This document shows, piece after piece, positions 15,723 through 24,018 of a DNA stretch of 24,319 bases (within the stretch, counting starts at the first letter, position 1; each line of letters opens with the position of its first letter). The DNA is taken from positions 1 to 24,319 of the forward strand of contig FR886217.1 of assembly GCA_000436475.1 (NCBI GenBank). Direction: 5' to 3'. The DNA is from Eubacterium sp. CAG:248. Lineage in GTDB: Bacteria > Bacillota > Clostridia > Lachnospirales > Lachnospiraceae. The translations under genes and the position numbers were made by a program. Under the pieces are notes generated by a model. It was not told the origin of the DNA. It made no database searches and saw nothing but the letters and a program-made list of their open reading frames with translations.

Positions 15723-15895
15723 TTATCTGACAGATTTTTATATTAAGATGTGAGCGCGAATAAATGCAGTGTGTATAATTTATGTGAATTATTTACGCAA
15801 TACGTTTATATCAGATATAAGAATGATTGGAATAGAGGTTAACAAAGAGTCTATTCATGACGATATTTTTTATAAGAAAGGTTAGGTTATTAATA

Positions 15896-16123
15896 ATGGA
15901 TCAGTTAATGGATATTTTGACAGAGGTTAATTCAGATGTAGATTATGAAACATGTGATACACTTGTAGATGATGGAATCTTAGATTCTTTCGATATAGTA
16001 TCAATCGTTGGAGAACTTAATGATACATTTGATATAGAGATTACTCCTGTGGACATAGTTCCAGAGAACTTTAATTCAGCTGAAGCTATGTGGGAAATGA
16101 TTCAGAGACTTTCTGATAACTAG
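15896..16123 (+). CDS. Acyl/aminoacyl carrier protein, DltC-like
   Basis: This is a 75-residue acidic helical carrier protein. Ser31 in DDGILDSFDIVSIV is the expected 4'-phosphopantetheine site, and the following FDIEI plus FNSAEAMWEMI match the DltC-like layout. The frame opens at 15857, but the ATG at 15896 gives the normal length. The local ribosome binding site is modest (GGTTAGG). The neighbouring adenylation and decarboxylase genes make it the likely thioester carrier for the activated amino acid. DltB and DltD, which would be needed for teichoic-acid alanylation, are not in the window. Confidence 0.88.
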   Translation: MDQLMDILTEVNSDVDYETCDTLVDDGILDSFDIVSIVGELNDTFDIEITPVDIVPENFNSAEAMWEMIQRLSDN

Positions 16124-16225
16124 TTAGCATTTCTGTACGAATTACGGGAAACTAAATCAGTTTTAAGGGTTAGTATATGTATTTATCGCTTAGACAGAGG
16201 AACAGACAGATAAGGAGGAATGATT

Positions 16226-16987
16226 ATGGCAGCTATTTCAGGTTATAATTCAAGTAGTATATCGGCTTTATTCGCAGGCCTTAATTCAGGAAATAGTAGT
16301 TCATCCTTTGGAATAGGAAGTATTGATCTTAGTACTTATAATTCTATAAGGACAGGAACATATAAGCAGCTTCTTAAATCATACTATGCAAAGAATCCTG
16401 TTAAAGATTCTTCTAAGACAGATAGCGGCAGTACAACAACGATATCATCACAGAAAATTAACGCAGCTAAAACAAAGGATGCAGCTTCGGCGGTTGTTGA
16501 TGATGCACAGGATTTAAAGAGCGTGTCTTTGTGGAACAAAAAGTCAGTTAAGAATGAAGATGGAACAACATCTGACAAATATGATACGGATGCTATATAT
16601 AAGGCAGTATCATCATTTGTTAAAGATTATAATTCACTGATAGAGGCAGTAGGAGATTCTGAAGATAATTCTGTGTTAAGAACAGCTTCTAATGTTGTTA
16701 ATAATACAAAGCAGAATTCAGCACTTCTTAAGAAGCTTGGCATCACGGTTGACAGTAAGAATAAGCTTTCAATTGATGAAACTACATTCAAGAATGCAGA
16801 TATGGCAGTAGCTAAGTCAGTGTTTGCAAGTACAGCATCATATGGACAGTCAGTTGCTTCAAGTGCTTCATTAATATACAGCAGTTCAGCAGCACAGCTT
16901 TCTAAGCTGCAGACACAGAACCTGTATAATTCGAGTGGTTCATATAATTATTATTCAGCTGGATCACTTTATAATCAGTTTACTTAA
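16226..16987 (+). CDS. Serine-rich protein with FliD-C-terminus-like region
   Basis: This is a 253-residue protein very rich in Ser, Asn, Thr and Ala, with no cysteine, no signal peptide and no membrane helix. The N-terminus contains LSTYNSIRTGTYKQLLKSYY, a short motif I associate with Clostridia flagellar or surface hypothetical proteins. The middle to C-terminus (FVKDYNSLIEAVG, then LLKKLGITVDSKNKLSIDE) resembles the conserved C-terminal region of the filament cap protein FliD, but the protein is about half FliD length. Composition suits an exported flagellar-type protein. AAGGAGG lies 7 bases before the ATG at 16226. No other flagellar gene is nearby. Function is not known. Confidence 0.7.
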   Translation: MAAISGYNSSSISALFAGLNSGNSSSSFGIGSIDLSTYNSIRTGTYKQLLKSYYAKNPVKDSSKTDSGSTTTISSQKINAAKTKDAASAVVDDAQDLKSVSLWNKKSVKNEDGTTSDKYDTDAIYKAVSSFVKDYNSLIEAVGDSEDNSVLRTASNVVNNTKQNSALLKKLGITVDSKNKLSIDETTFKNADMAVAKSVFASTASYGQSVASSASLIYSSSAAQLSKLQTQNLYNSSGSYNYYSAGSLYNQFT

Positions 16988-17007
16988 ATAAAGAGAGGTT
17001 AAATATA

Positions 17008-17514
17008 ATGGCATTATTAGATACATGGAGAAATCTTGCATACCAGACAGAGATGGATCAGAAAACAGCTAATGAGTTCTGGGGCAGTTATTTTACACAG
17101 GAGAAGGCAATCTATGAACAGATTCTTTCAGCTCCTGATACAGTAGTTAAGGGAACAGTTAAGGAACTTGCTGATAAGTATGGTGTGGAAGTACTTCTTA
17201 TGGCAGGATTTCTTGATGGAATCAATGACAGCCTTAAGACTCCTAATCCAATAGAGACTATGGAAGAAGATACAGAAGTAAGCCTTGACTATGATAAGGA
17301 AAAGCTTTACTACAATATGGTTGGCTGCAAGGCAGACTGGTTATATGAACTTCCACAGTGGGATGCTTTACTTGATGAAGAAACAAGAAAGGCATTATAC
17401 AAGAAACAGAAGTTATCAGGTACAATTGTAAAGGGAAAGAAGATTGGACGTAATGATCCATGTCCATGTGGAAGTGGGAAAAAGTATAAGCAGTGCTGTG
17501 GAAAGAATGCTTAA
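17008..17514 (+). CDS. SEC-C zinc-motif protein of unknown function
   Basis: This 168-residue protein has an N-terminal helical domain of about 140 residues with no recognised active site, ending in a complete SEC-C motif: GRNDPCPCGSGKKYKQCCG (residues 147-165), with zinc-binding Cys152, Cys154, Cys163 and Cys164. The motif is best known from the C-terminus of SecA and from many small bacterial proteins. AGAGAGG lies upstream of the ATG, and the gene starts 20 bases after the preceding stop, so both are probably one operon. A terminator follows. Confidence 0.8.
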   Translation: MALLDTWRNLAYQTEMDQKTANEFWGSYFTQEKAIYEQILSAPDTVVKGTVKELADKYGVEVLLMAGFLDGINDSLKTPNPIETMEEDTEVSLDYDKEKLYYNMVGCKADWLYELPQWDALLDEETRKALYKKQKLSGTIVKGKKIGRNDPCPCGSGKKYKQCCGKNA

Positions 17515-17568
17515 GCTTATTCCAGGCTTTATGTTGTACATAATTGATATGTGTTAATGTTGAGTTAA

Positions 17569-17610
17569 ACCTGCAGGTAGTCTGTTGATATAGATTACCC
17601 GCAGGTCTTT
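17569..17610 (+). terminator. Rho-independent terminator after the SEC-C gene
   Basis: ACCTGCAGGTAGTCT (17569-17583) pairs with AGATTACCCGCAGGT (17592-17606), one mismatch and one G-U pair in 15 bp, with an 8-base loop and CTTTTG directly after. Confidence 0.8.
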
Positions 17611-17638
17611 TGCTAGTAAAAGAGAGAGGAAAGATGCT

Positions 17639-18388
17639 ATGGAAGCCTATACAGGTTTTGCGTATGTATATGATGAATATATGGATAATATTCCATATGA
17701 TGAATGGGAATATTATCTTTATGAACTTTTAAAGGAAAATAATATAGGAACTGATAGTACTATAGCTGATCTTGGCTGTGGTACTGGTACTGTCACGAGA
17801 ATGCTTGACAAGGAAGGGTATGATATTCTTGGTATAGACCTTTCTGAGGATATGCTTTCTATTGCAAGTGAGAAAACGTATGAGTCAGGACAACAGATAA
17901 TATATAGCTGCCAGGATATGAGAGAATTCGAACTTCCTTATGAGGTAGATGCATTCGTAAGTATAGGTGATTCCATGAATTATATAACTACGAATGATGA
18001 TTTGTGTGATGTATTTAAATGCGTAAAAAATGGACTAAAGCCAGGAGGCATATTTATATTTGACCTTAAAACTATACATTTTTTTAAGGATATACTGTCA
18101 GACAACACATATGCAGAGAATAGAGAAGATTCTGCATTTATATGGGATAACTATTATGATGATGAAAGTGCTAATAATGAATATGAGCTTGCGGTGTTTG
18201 TAAGAAATGAAGATGGCACATTTGACAGGTTTGAGGAGCAGCATTACCAGCATGGTTTTACTATGGCAGAGGTTGAGAATGCTGTGAAAAAAGCAGGGCT
18301 TAAAATACGTTATGTATACGATGCCTTTACGCATAATGAGCCAGCACAGGAGTCAGAAAGACTATACTATATCGTTGAGCATAATTAA
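17639..18388 (+). CDS. Class I SAM-dependent methyltransferase
   Basis: This is a 249-residue Rossmann-type methyltransferase. SAM motif I is IADLGCGTGTV (about residues 42-52), the ribose-binding acidic residue follows in LGIDLSEDML, and motif II is in QDMREFELPYEVDAFVSIGDSMNY. The N-terminus FAYVYDEYMDNIPYDEWEYYL is typical of small-molecule methyltransferases often annotated only by family. The substrate cannot be told. It follows the terminator at 17569-17610. hslO begins 85 bases after its stop. Confidence 0.85.
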   Translation: MEAYTGFAYVYDEYMDNIPYDEWEYYLYELLKENNIGTDSTIADLGCGTGTVTRMLDKEGYDILGIDLSEDMLSIASEKTYESGQQIIYSCQDMREFELPYEVDAFVSIGDSMNYITTNDDLCDVFKCVKNGLKPGGIFIFDLKTIHFFKDILSDNTYAENREDSAFIWDNYYDDESANNEYELAVFVRNEDGTFDRFEEQHYQHGFTMAEVENAVKKAGLKIRYVYDAFTHNEPAQESERLYYIVEHN

Positions 18389-18430
18389 TATAACACTGTA
18401 GTAACGTATATAAAAAAGAAATGAGGATTA

Positions 18431-18455
18431 GTGTGAAAAATAAGATTTTTCACAC
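18431..18455. repeat. Perfect 11-bp hairpin in the hslO leader
   Basis: GTGTGAAAAAT (18431-18441) pairs perfectly with ATTTTTCACAC (18445-18455) around a three-base AAG loop, ending 18 bases before the hslO start. It lies immediately after the strong site TGAGGA and could hide the GTG of the small upstream ORF. Confidence 0.65.
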
Positions 18456-18477
18456 ACAAGAATGGAGATTATTATGA
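18433..18477 (+). CDS. Possible 14-codon leader peptide before hslO
   Basis: The GTG at 18433 follows GAGGA by 5 bases, in the context AGAAATGAGGATTAGT that also precedes the CydC-like gene. It encodes MKNKIFHTQEWRLL and stops at a TGA overlapping the hslO start as ATGA, the classic coupling arrangement. Its first codons lie in the hairpin 18431-18455. Whether it is translated is inference. Confidence 0.3.
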   Translation: MKNKIFHTQEWRLL

Positions 18478-19349
18478 AAGATTATATAGTCAGGGCAACA
18501 GCAGCGAGTGGACAGGTACGTGCCTTCGCAGCAACAACAAAAGATGTAGTTGAAACAGCAAGAAAAAATCATAACATGAGTCCGATAGCAACTATAGCAC
18601 TTGGAAGACTTCTTACAGGTGGAGCTATGATGGGAACTATGATGAAAAATGATACAGATGTACTTACTATACAAGTTAAGGGTAACGGTCCGTTAGGTGC
18701 CATGACAGTTACAGCAGAGACTAATGGACATGTTAAAGGCTGTGTAGCTAATCCACAGGCTATGCTGCCACTTAAGGATGGACATATGGATATCGCTGGC
18801 GCAGTCGGAATAGGTGTGCTCAGTGTTATTAAAGATATAGGATTAAGAGAGCCATATGTAGGTGATACTATACTTATAACAAGTGAAATAGCTGATGATT
18901 TAACGTATTATTTTGCTACAAGTGAGCAGGTTCCATCATCTGTAGGACTTGGTGTACTTATGAATAGGGATAACACAGTAAAGGAAGCTGGGGGCTTTAT
19001 AATACAGCTTATGCCTAATGCAACTGAGGAGTTCATAGATAAGCTTGAAAAAAGAATTAAAGAGATAAAGTCAGTTACACAGATGCTTGAACATGGAATG
19101 ACACCAGAGGAAATACTTGAGCACATATTTGAGGGTATGGAACTTCAGATATTGGATAAAATACCAACAGAATTTTACTGCAACTGCTCTAAGGATCGTG
19201 TAAGCGCTGCTGTTATAAGTGTTGGTAAGCAGGAGCTTCAGAAGATGATAGATGATGGCGAACCTATAGAGGTTAATTGTCATTTCTGTAATAGTCATTA
19301 TAAGTTCAGTGTTGATGAACTTAAAGAGATGTATGAAAAGGCAAAGTAG
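18474..19349 (+). CDS. hslO: Hsp33 redox-regulated chaperone
   Basis: Hsp33 is an ATP-independent holdase that unfolds and activates when its zinc cysteines are oxidised. The 291-residue protein has the N-terminal core (IVRATAASGQVRAFAATT, then GRLLTGGAMMGTMMK) and GVLSVIKDIGLREPYVG. The C-terminal zinc centre has a CxC in FYCNCSKDR and a CxxC in VNCHFCNSHY, all four cysteines present. The frame can start at 18462, but the ATG at 18474 has GGAG about 6 bases upstream. It is preceded by a hairpin and possible leader peptide. A redox chaperone fits the stress theme of the ABC/YgbA region but is far from it. Confidence 0.95.
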   Translation: MKDYIVRATAASGQVRAFAATTKDVVETARKNHNMSPIATIALGRLLTGGAMMGTMMKNDTDVLTIQVKGNGPLGAMTVTAETNGHVKGCVANPQAMLPLKDGHMDIAGAVGIGVLSVIKDIGLREPYVGDTILITSEIADDLTYYFATSEQVPSSVGLGVLMNRDNTVKEAGGFIIQLMPNATEEFIDKLEKRIKEIKSVTQMLEHGMTPEEILEHIFEGMELQILDKIPTEFYCNCSKDRVSAAVISVGKQELQKMIDDGEPIEVNCHFCNSHYKFSVDELKEMYEKAK

Positions 19350-19360
19350 TTAACAGCGGC

Positions 19361-19389
19361 TTGAAATTACATTAGCTTTGCAGTATTAT
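19361..19389 (+). promoter_or_regulatory. Candidate promoter of glnS
   Basis: TTGAAA (19361-19366) and TATTAT (19384-19389) have a 17-base spacer, 50 bases before the glnS start. A second TATAAT at 19394-19399 has no good -35 partner. Confidence 0.5.
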
Positions 19390-19438
19390 AAAGTATAATA
19401 TGCGCAAAAAGTGAACTTATTGTAGGAGGAATATACTG

Positions 19439-21115
19439 ATGGATAACGAGACTGTTTCAAAGAATTTTATTGAACAGATTATTGATAAAGATATAAAGGA
19501 AGGTCATTGTGAAAAAGTAGTTACGAGATTTCCACCAGAACCTAACGGATATCTTCATATTGGACATGCAAAGTCCATATTACTTAACTATGGACTTGCA
19601 AAGGAATACAATGGTCAGTTCAATATGAGATTTGATGATACGAATCCAACAAAAGAAAAGGTTGAATTCGTTGATTCTATAAAAAAGGATGTTGAATGGC
19701 TTGGAGCAAAATGGAATGGAGATGTTCTTTTTGCATCAGATTATTTTCCACAGATGTATGAGGCAGCAGTGCGCCTTATAAAGAAGGGAAAGGCTTATGT
19801 TGATGATTTATCAGCAGAAGAAATAAGAAAATACAGAGGAACTCTTACAGAACCAGGTAAGGAGAGTCCATACAGAGACCGTTCAGTTGAAGAAAACCTT
19901 AAGCTTTTTGAGGAAATGAAGGAAGGCAGATATGGTGATGGCAAGAAGGTATTAAGAGCCAAGATAGACATGGCATCACCTAACATCAACATGAGAGATC
20001 CTGTTATATACAGAGTAGCACATATGACTCACCATAGAACAGGTGATAAGTGGTGCATATATCCTATGTATGATTTTGCACATCCTATAGAAGATGCAGT
20101 AGAAGGAATCACACATTCTATATGTACGCTTGAGTTTGAGGATCACAGACCTCTTTATGACTGGGTAGTTATAGAAACAGGCTATAAAACATCGCCAGAA
20201 GAGAATCCTAAGCAGATAGAGTTTGCCAAGTTGTATCTTACTAATGTAGTAACTGGAAAGAGATATATTAAGAAGCTTGTAGAGGATGGTGTGGTTGACG
20301 GATGGGATGATCCACGACTAGTATCTATAGCAGCTCTTAGAAGAAGAGGATTTACACCTGAGGCTATTAAGATGTTTGTTGAACTTGTAGGTGTAACTAA
20401 GGCACAGGGATCTGTAGAATATCCTATGCTTGAGTATTGTATAAGAGAAGACCTTAAACTTAAGGTTAAACGTATGATGGCAATACTTGATCCGGTTAAG
20501 CTTGTAATCGACAACTATCCAGAAGATCAGGTAGAGTATATGGAAGTTTCTAACAATCAGGAAAATCCTGATATGGGAACAAGAAAAGTTCCATTTACAA
20601 AGGAATTGTATATTGAAAGAGAAGACTTCATGGAGGAACCACCTAAAAAGTATTTCAGATTATTCCCAGGTAACGAGGTACGTCTTATGAATGCATATTT
20701 TGTTACTTGTACAGGGTTTGAAAAGGATGAGGATGGCAATGTAACATGTATACATTGTACCTATGATCCTGCAACAAAAGGTGGCAATTTTACTGAGCGT
20801 AAAGTAAAGGGGACTATACACTGGGTATCAGCATCAAAGGGAATTAACGCAGAAGTCAGACTTTATGAGAACATTGTGGATGAAGAAAAGGGAGTATACA
20901 ATGAGGAAGATGGTTCGATGAATATTAATCCTCATTCTCTTACAGTTCTTAAGAATTGTATTTTAGAGCCTGAGCTTGTTAATGCTAAGCCAGAAGACAG
21001 ATTTCAGTTTGTAAGAAATGGCTATTTTTGTGTTGATAACAAAGACTCTAAGGAGAATGCACTGGTATTTAACAGAATCGTATCATTAAAGAGTTCATTT
21101 AAGCTCCAGAAATAA
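19439..21115 (+). CDS. glnS: Glutaminyl-tRNA synthetase
   Basis: This 558-residue class I synthetase charges tRNA-Gln directly. FPPEPNGYLHIGHAKS (HIGH at 40-43) is the GlnRS/GluRS hallmark with the GlnRS-type PEPNGYLHIG, followed by RFDDTNP. Catalytic-core motifs CTLEFEDHRPLYDWV and GWDDPR are present, then the C-terminal beta-barrel anticodon domains (from about residue 345). The KMSKS-like loop reads VTGKR (271-275) rather than the usual GlnRS MSKR. AGGAGG lies upstream of the ATG. Many Firmicutes lack GlnRS and use GatCAB instead, so its presence points to lineages with transferred or retained glnS. It may be bicistronic with the DUF2225 gene 35 bases downstream. Confidence 0.95.
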   Translation: MDNETVSKNFIEQIIDKDIKEGHCEKVVTRFPPEPNGYLHIGHAKSILLNYGLAKEYNGQFNMRFDDTNPTKEKVEFVDSIKKDVEWLGAKWNGDVLFASDYFPQMYEAAVRLIKKGKAYVDDLSAEEIRKYRGTLTEPGKESPYRDRSVEENLKLFEEMKEGRYGDGKKVLRAKIDMASPNINMRDPVIYRVAHMTHHRTGDKWCIYPMYDFAHPIEDAVEGITHSICTLEFEDHRPLYDWVVIETGYKTSPEENPKQIEFAKLYLTNVVTGKRYIKKLVEDGVVDGWDDPRLVSIAALRRRGFTPEAIKMFVELVGVTKAQGSVEYPMLEYCIREDLKLKVKRMMAILDPVKLVIDNYPEDQVEYMEVSNNQENPDMGTRKVPFTKELYIEREDFMEEPPKKYFRLFPGNEVRLMNAYFVTCTGFEKDEDGNVTCIHCTYDPATKGGNFTERKVKGTIHWVSASKGINAEVRLYENIVDEEKGVYNEEDGSMNINPHSLTVLKNCILEPELVNAKPEDRFQFVRNGYFCVDNKDSKENALVFNRIVSLKSSFKLQK

Positions 21116-21150
21116 TAAGTGGTTAACAACCTCTTTATGCGGGTAATGAT

Positions 21151-21894
21151 ATGGAAGAAAAACAGGAAAGTGTTTACCTTTATGATAAGAAAATCACATG
21201 TGCCGTGTGTAACAAAGAATTCATAACAAAGCAGGTAAGAACAGGCAAGGCAAGATTTAAGGGTACGAATGAAATACTAAAGCCAATATACACAGGTATA
21301 GATTGTACTAAATATGATGTTATCATGTGTCCTCATTGCGGATATGCAGCAGTGCCAAGAATATATGGGAAGTTGACAAACAAGCAGAGGGAGGCTCTTA
21401 AAGAATCAGTTGAAGGTAAGTTTAAGGTGACATGGAAAGATGAGGATTATTATTCATATGATGTCGCTATAAGACGATGTAAGATGGCGCTTTTAAGTGA
21501 GATGATAGTGGGAACTAAGATAAGCGAAAGTGCATATCTGTGTCTTAGGCTGGCGTGGCTTTATGAAGGCCGTGTTACAGAGCTTATAAGGCAGAAAGCA
21601 GATAACAGTGTAATAAAACAACATTTAAAATCCCAGCTGGAATATGTTGAGGATGCTTATAAAGGGTTCAAGGAGGCTGTTTCCACGCAGTACCCTCCGA
21701 TATGTGGTATGGATGAGAATACATTGAATTATCTTCTGGCGAGTCTTGGACTTAAATGTAGGGAATATGATGATGCCAAAAGATTTGCCGGTGCAATCAT
21801 AACGTCCAGAACTGCACCTGTTAGTATTAAGGAAAAGGCAAGGGTATTACTGGAACAGATTAAAAAAGATGGACAGAATAAAGTCAGTGATTAA
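21151..21894 (+). CDS. DUF2225-family protein
   Basis: This 247-residue soluble protein has an N-terminal zinc-ribbon-like unit with two CxxC pairs, CAVCNKEF (about residues 17-24) and CPHCGYAA (60-67), the hallmark of DUF2225 proteins of Clostridia and relatives. The rest is helical and resembles TPR repeats (residues 110-240). A biochemical function is not known to me. The last 26 bases overlap the LTA-synthase-family gene in another frame, suggesting co-translation. Confidence 0.85.
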   Translation: MEEKQESVYLYDKKITCAVCNKEFITKQVRTGKARFKGTNEILKPIYTGIDCTKYDVIMCPHCGYAAVPRIYGKLTNKQREALKESVEGKFKVTWKDEDYYSYDVAIRRCKMALLSEMIVGTKISESAYLCLRLAWLYEGRVTELIRQKADNSVIKQHLKSQLEYVEDAYKGFKEAVSTQYPPICGMDENTLNYLLASLGLKCREYDDAKRFAGAIITSRTAPVSIKEKARVLLEQIKKDGQNKVSD

Positions 21895-23848
21895 TAGAAT
21901 ATGGAGCTATGAGATAAGTCATATATTTATATATTCCATAATTATCAATATGGCTGTGGAATGTCTTAACAAAAGAGGAATAACAGGGCTTTTGAGTATA
22001 TTCACAAGTCCTGTTATCTTTCTTTTGAATACAATGATAATTATGACAACTATGTCAATAGCTTATTTTTTCAGGAAAAGAGTGTTTGTGTATGCTTTGG
22101 TATCTGTTATATGGCTGTTAATAGCTGTTATTAATTTTGTAGTGCTGTGTTCAAGAAAGACACCATTTACAGCTATGGACATATATCTGATAAAAGATGC
22201 AATAAAGGTTATACCTTTATATATCAATATATTCCAGATGATTATTATAATTGCAGGTGTCGCTGTAGTTGTGGCTGCACTTGTTATGATATGGAAGAAA
22301 TCAGAAAAATGTACAGTACAGCTTTCAGGGAAAAAGTTTTATATAGCAGCATTATTTAAAGTGGGAATAATATTCCTGATTACTTATTCTTATACAGCAG
22401 CACTTATTATAAATGGATATGTAGATATGCATTTTGGTAATCTTGCCCATGCATATCAGGATTATGGTGTTGCATACTGTTTTACAAGCAGCATAAAGGA
22501 CAGAGGTATAGGCAGGTCAAAAGAATATTCCCAGGAATATATGGACAATCTTAAGCTGGATCTTGATGAAACATCAATAGAAGTATCAGAAAAAACGCCT
22601 AATATAATATTTGTCCAGCTGGAATCCTTCTTTGATCCTAAGCTGGTCAAAGGCGTAGAGTTTTCATATAATCCAACTCCGAATTTTGATAGATTAAGAG
22701 AAGAATATTCATCAGGATATTTATCAGTTCCATGTTTTGGTGCAGGAACAGCAAACACAGAGTTTGAAGTACAGACAGGAGTCAATCTTGATGATTTTGG
22801 ACCAGGAGAATATCCATATAGAACGGTTATGCAGTCTAAAACATGTGAATCAGCAGCGTATGATTTAAAAAAGATAGGGTATTCTACTCATGCTATCCAT
22901 AACAACGATGCAACCTTTTATGACAGATATAAGGTGTTTTCACACCTTGGTTATGATACATTTACACCTATTGAGTATATGAGCAGCGATTATCAGAAGA
23001 CGCCATTAGGCTGGGCTAAAGATAAAATGCTCGTGCCAGAGATAAGAAAAACCTTAGATTCAACAGAGAATATGGACTATATATTTACAATATCAGTCCA
23101 GGGACATGGTGATTATCCTGCTGTCATGCCAGAGGGCTATATACCATCAGTAAAAGTATCAGGTTTTTTTGCTGAGGATGAACAGACACAGTTTGAATAC
23201 TATGTCAATCAGATCCACGAGATGGATTCATTTATAGGTGAGCTTGTCGATATGCTTGAAAGAAGACAGGAGGAAACTGTACTTGTAATGTATGGTGATC
23301 ATCTGCCAACATTTAGTTTTACAAATGATACAATGAAAAATGCAGATATATATCAGACGGAATATTTCATATGGTCGAACTTTGATATGGAGAAGATTGA
23401 TATGAATCTTCAGGCATATCAGTTATCAGCAGCGGTGTTTGAACGTCTTGGAATATCACAAGGTTATATTATGAAGTTCCATCAGACAAAGCATGAAGAT
23501 GAGGATTATCTTAAGAAGCTTAAAATACTCGAATATGATATATTATATGGAGATAAACAGATATATAATGGTGAAGTGCCATATGTTGCAACTGATCTTA
23601 AGATGGGTATAGAAGATATTACCATAGACCAGGTATATAACTATAAAGATTATATATGTATAAGTGGTAACAATTTTAATGATTTCAGCAAGGTTCTTAT
23701 CAATGATAAGGAAGTTGACTGCGAGATTATAAGCGGTAATCTGATAAAGGTACCAAAGAAAAATGTTGTGTCAAAGGATGAGGTTTCGGTGGTACAGAGT
23801 GGTGAAGATAAGATTGAACTTGGCAGAATAACATACAAGGTAGAATAA
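21869..23848 (+). CDS. LTA-synthase-family sulfatase-fold membrane protein with C-terminal IPT/TIG-like domain
   Basis: This 659-residue protein has about five N-terminal membrane helices (residues 17-185) and an extracellular sulfatase-fold domain. Metal and catalytic residues are in place: Glu252 in QLESFFDP, the nucleophile Thr294 in GAGTANTEFE, VQGHGDYP, and Asp477-His478 in YGDHLPTF. LtaS enzymes polymerise glycerol phosphate on the outer membrane face; the family also includes phosphoglycerol transferases for other glycopolymers, so the exact substrate is open. From about residue 573 there is an extra domain with ITIDQVYNYKDYICISGNNF and KVLINDKEV, reminiscent of an IPT/TIG immunoglobulin-like fold. 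The start lies inside the DUF2225 gene and lacks a clear ribosome binding site, consistent with coupling. Confidence 0.88.
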   Translation: MDRIKSVINRIWSYEISHIFIYSIIINMAVECLNKRGITGLLSIFTSPVIFLLNTMIIMTTMSIAYFFRKRVFVYALVSVIWLLIAVINFVVLCSRKTPFTAMDIYLIKDAIKVIPLYINIFQMIIIIAGVAVVVAALVMIWKKSEKCTVQLSGKKFYIAALFKVGIIFLITYSYTAALIINGYVDMHFGNLAHAYQDYGVAYCFTSSIKDRGIGRSKEYSQEYMDNLKLDLDETSIEVSEKTPNIIFVQLESFFDPKLVKGVEFSYNPTPNFDRLREEYSSGYLSVPCFGAGTANTEFEVQTGVNLDDFGPGEYPYRTVMQSKTCESAAYDLKKIGYSTHAIHNNDATFYDRYKVFSHLGYDTFTPIEYMSSDYQKTPLGWAKDKMLVPEIRKTLDSTENMDYIFTISVQGHGDYPAVMPEGYIPSVKVSGFFAEDEQTQFEYYVNQIHEMDSFIGELVDMLERRQEETVLVMYGDHLPTFSFTNDTMKNADIYQTEYFIWSNFDMEKIDMNLQAYQLSAAVFERLGISQGYIMKFHQTKHEDEDYLKKLKILEYDILYGDKQIYNGEVPYVATDLKMGIEDITIDQVYNYKDYICISGNNFNDFSKVLINDKEVDCEIISGNLIKVPKKNVVSKDEVSVVQSGEDKIELGRITYKVE

Positions 23849-23900
23849 ATGTATGAAATTAATCTGTAACATCTTAACAGGTGGACTGTTTAACTATAAG

Positions 23901-23930
23901 TACACTGATTTTACATTGATTTACATTGAT
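23901..23930. repeat. Short tandem repeat upstream of the csp promoter
   Basis: TTACATTGAT occurs twice in direct tandem (23911-23920, 23921-23930), preceded by a degenerate third copy TACACTGATT (23901-23910). It lies just upstream of the -35 box at 23946. Confidence 0.65.
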
Positions 23931-23945
23931 TTTATGGCAAATAAA

Positions 23946-23974
23946 TTGACACTAACACTTTAAAATGTTAATAT
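23946..23974 (+). promoter_or_regulatory. Strong promoter of the cold-shock gene
   Basis: A perfect TTGACA (23946-23951) and TAATAT (23969-23974) are separated by 17 bases, with the palindrome GTGATCAC at 23984-23991 in the early leader and GGAGG at 24006-24010 before the ATG. Confidence 0.75.
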
Positions 23975-24018
23975 GAAAAAGGTGTGATCACCATATATTT
24001 TATTTGGAGGTACTTGTA

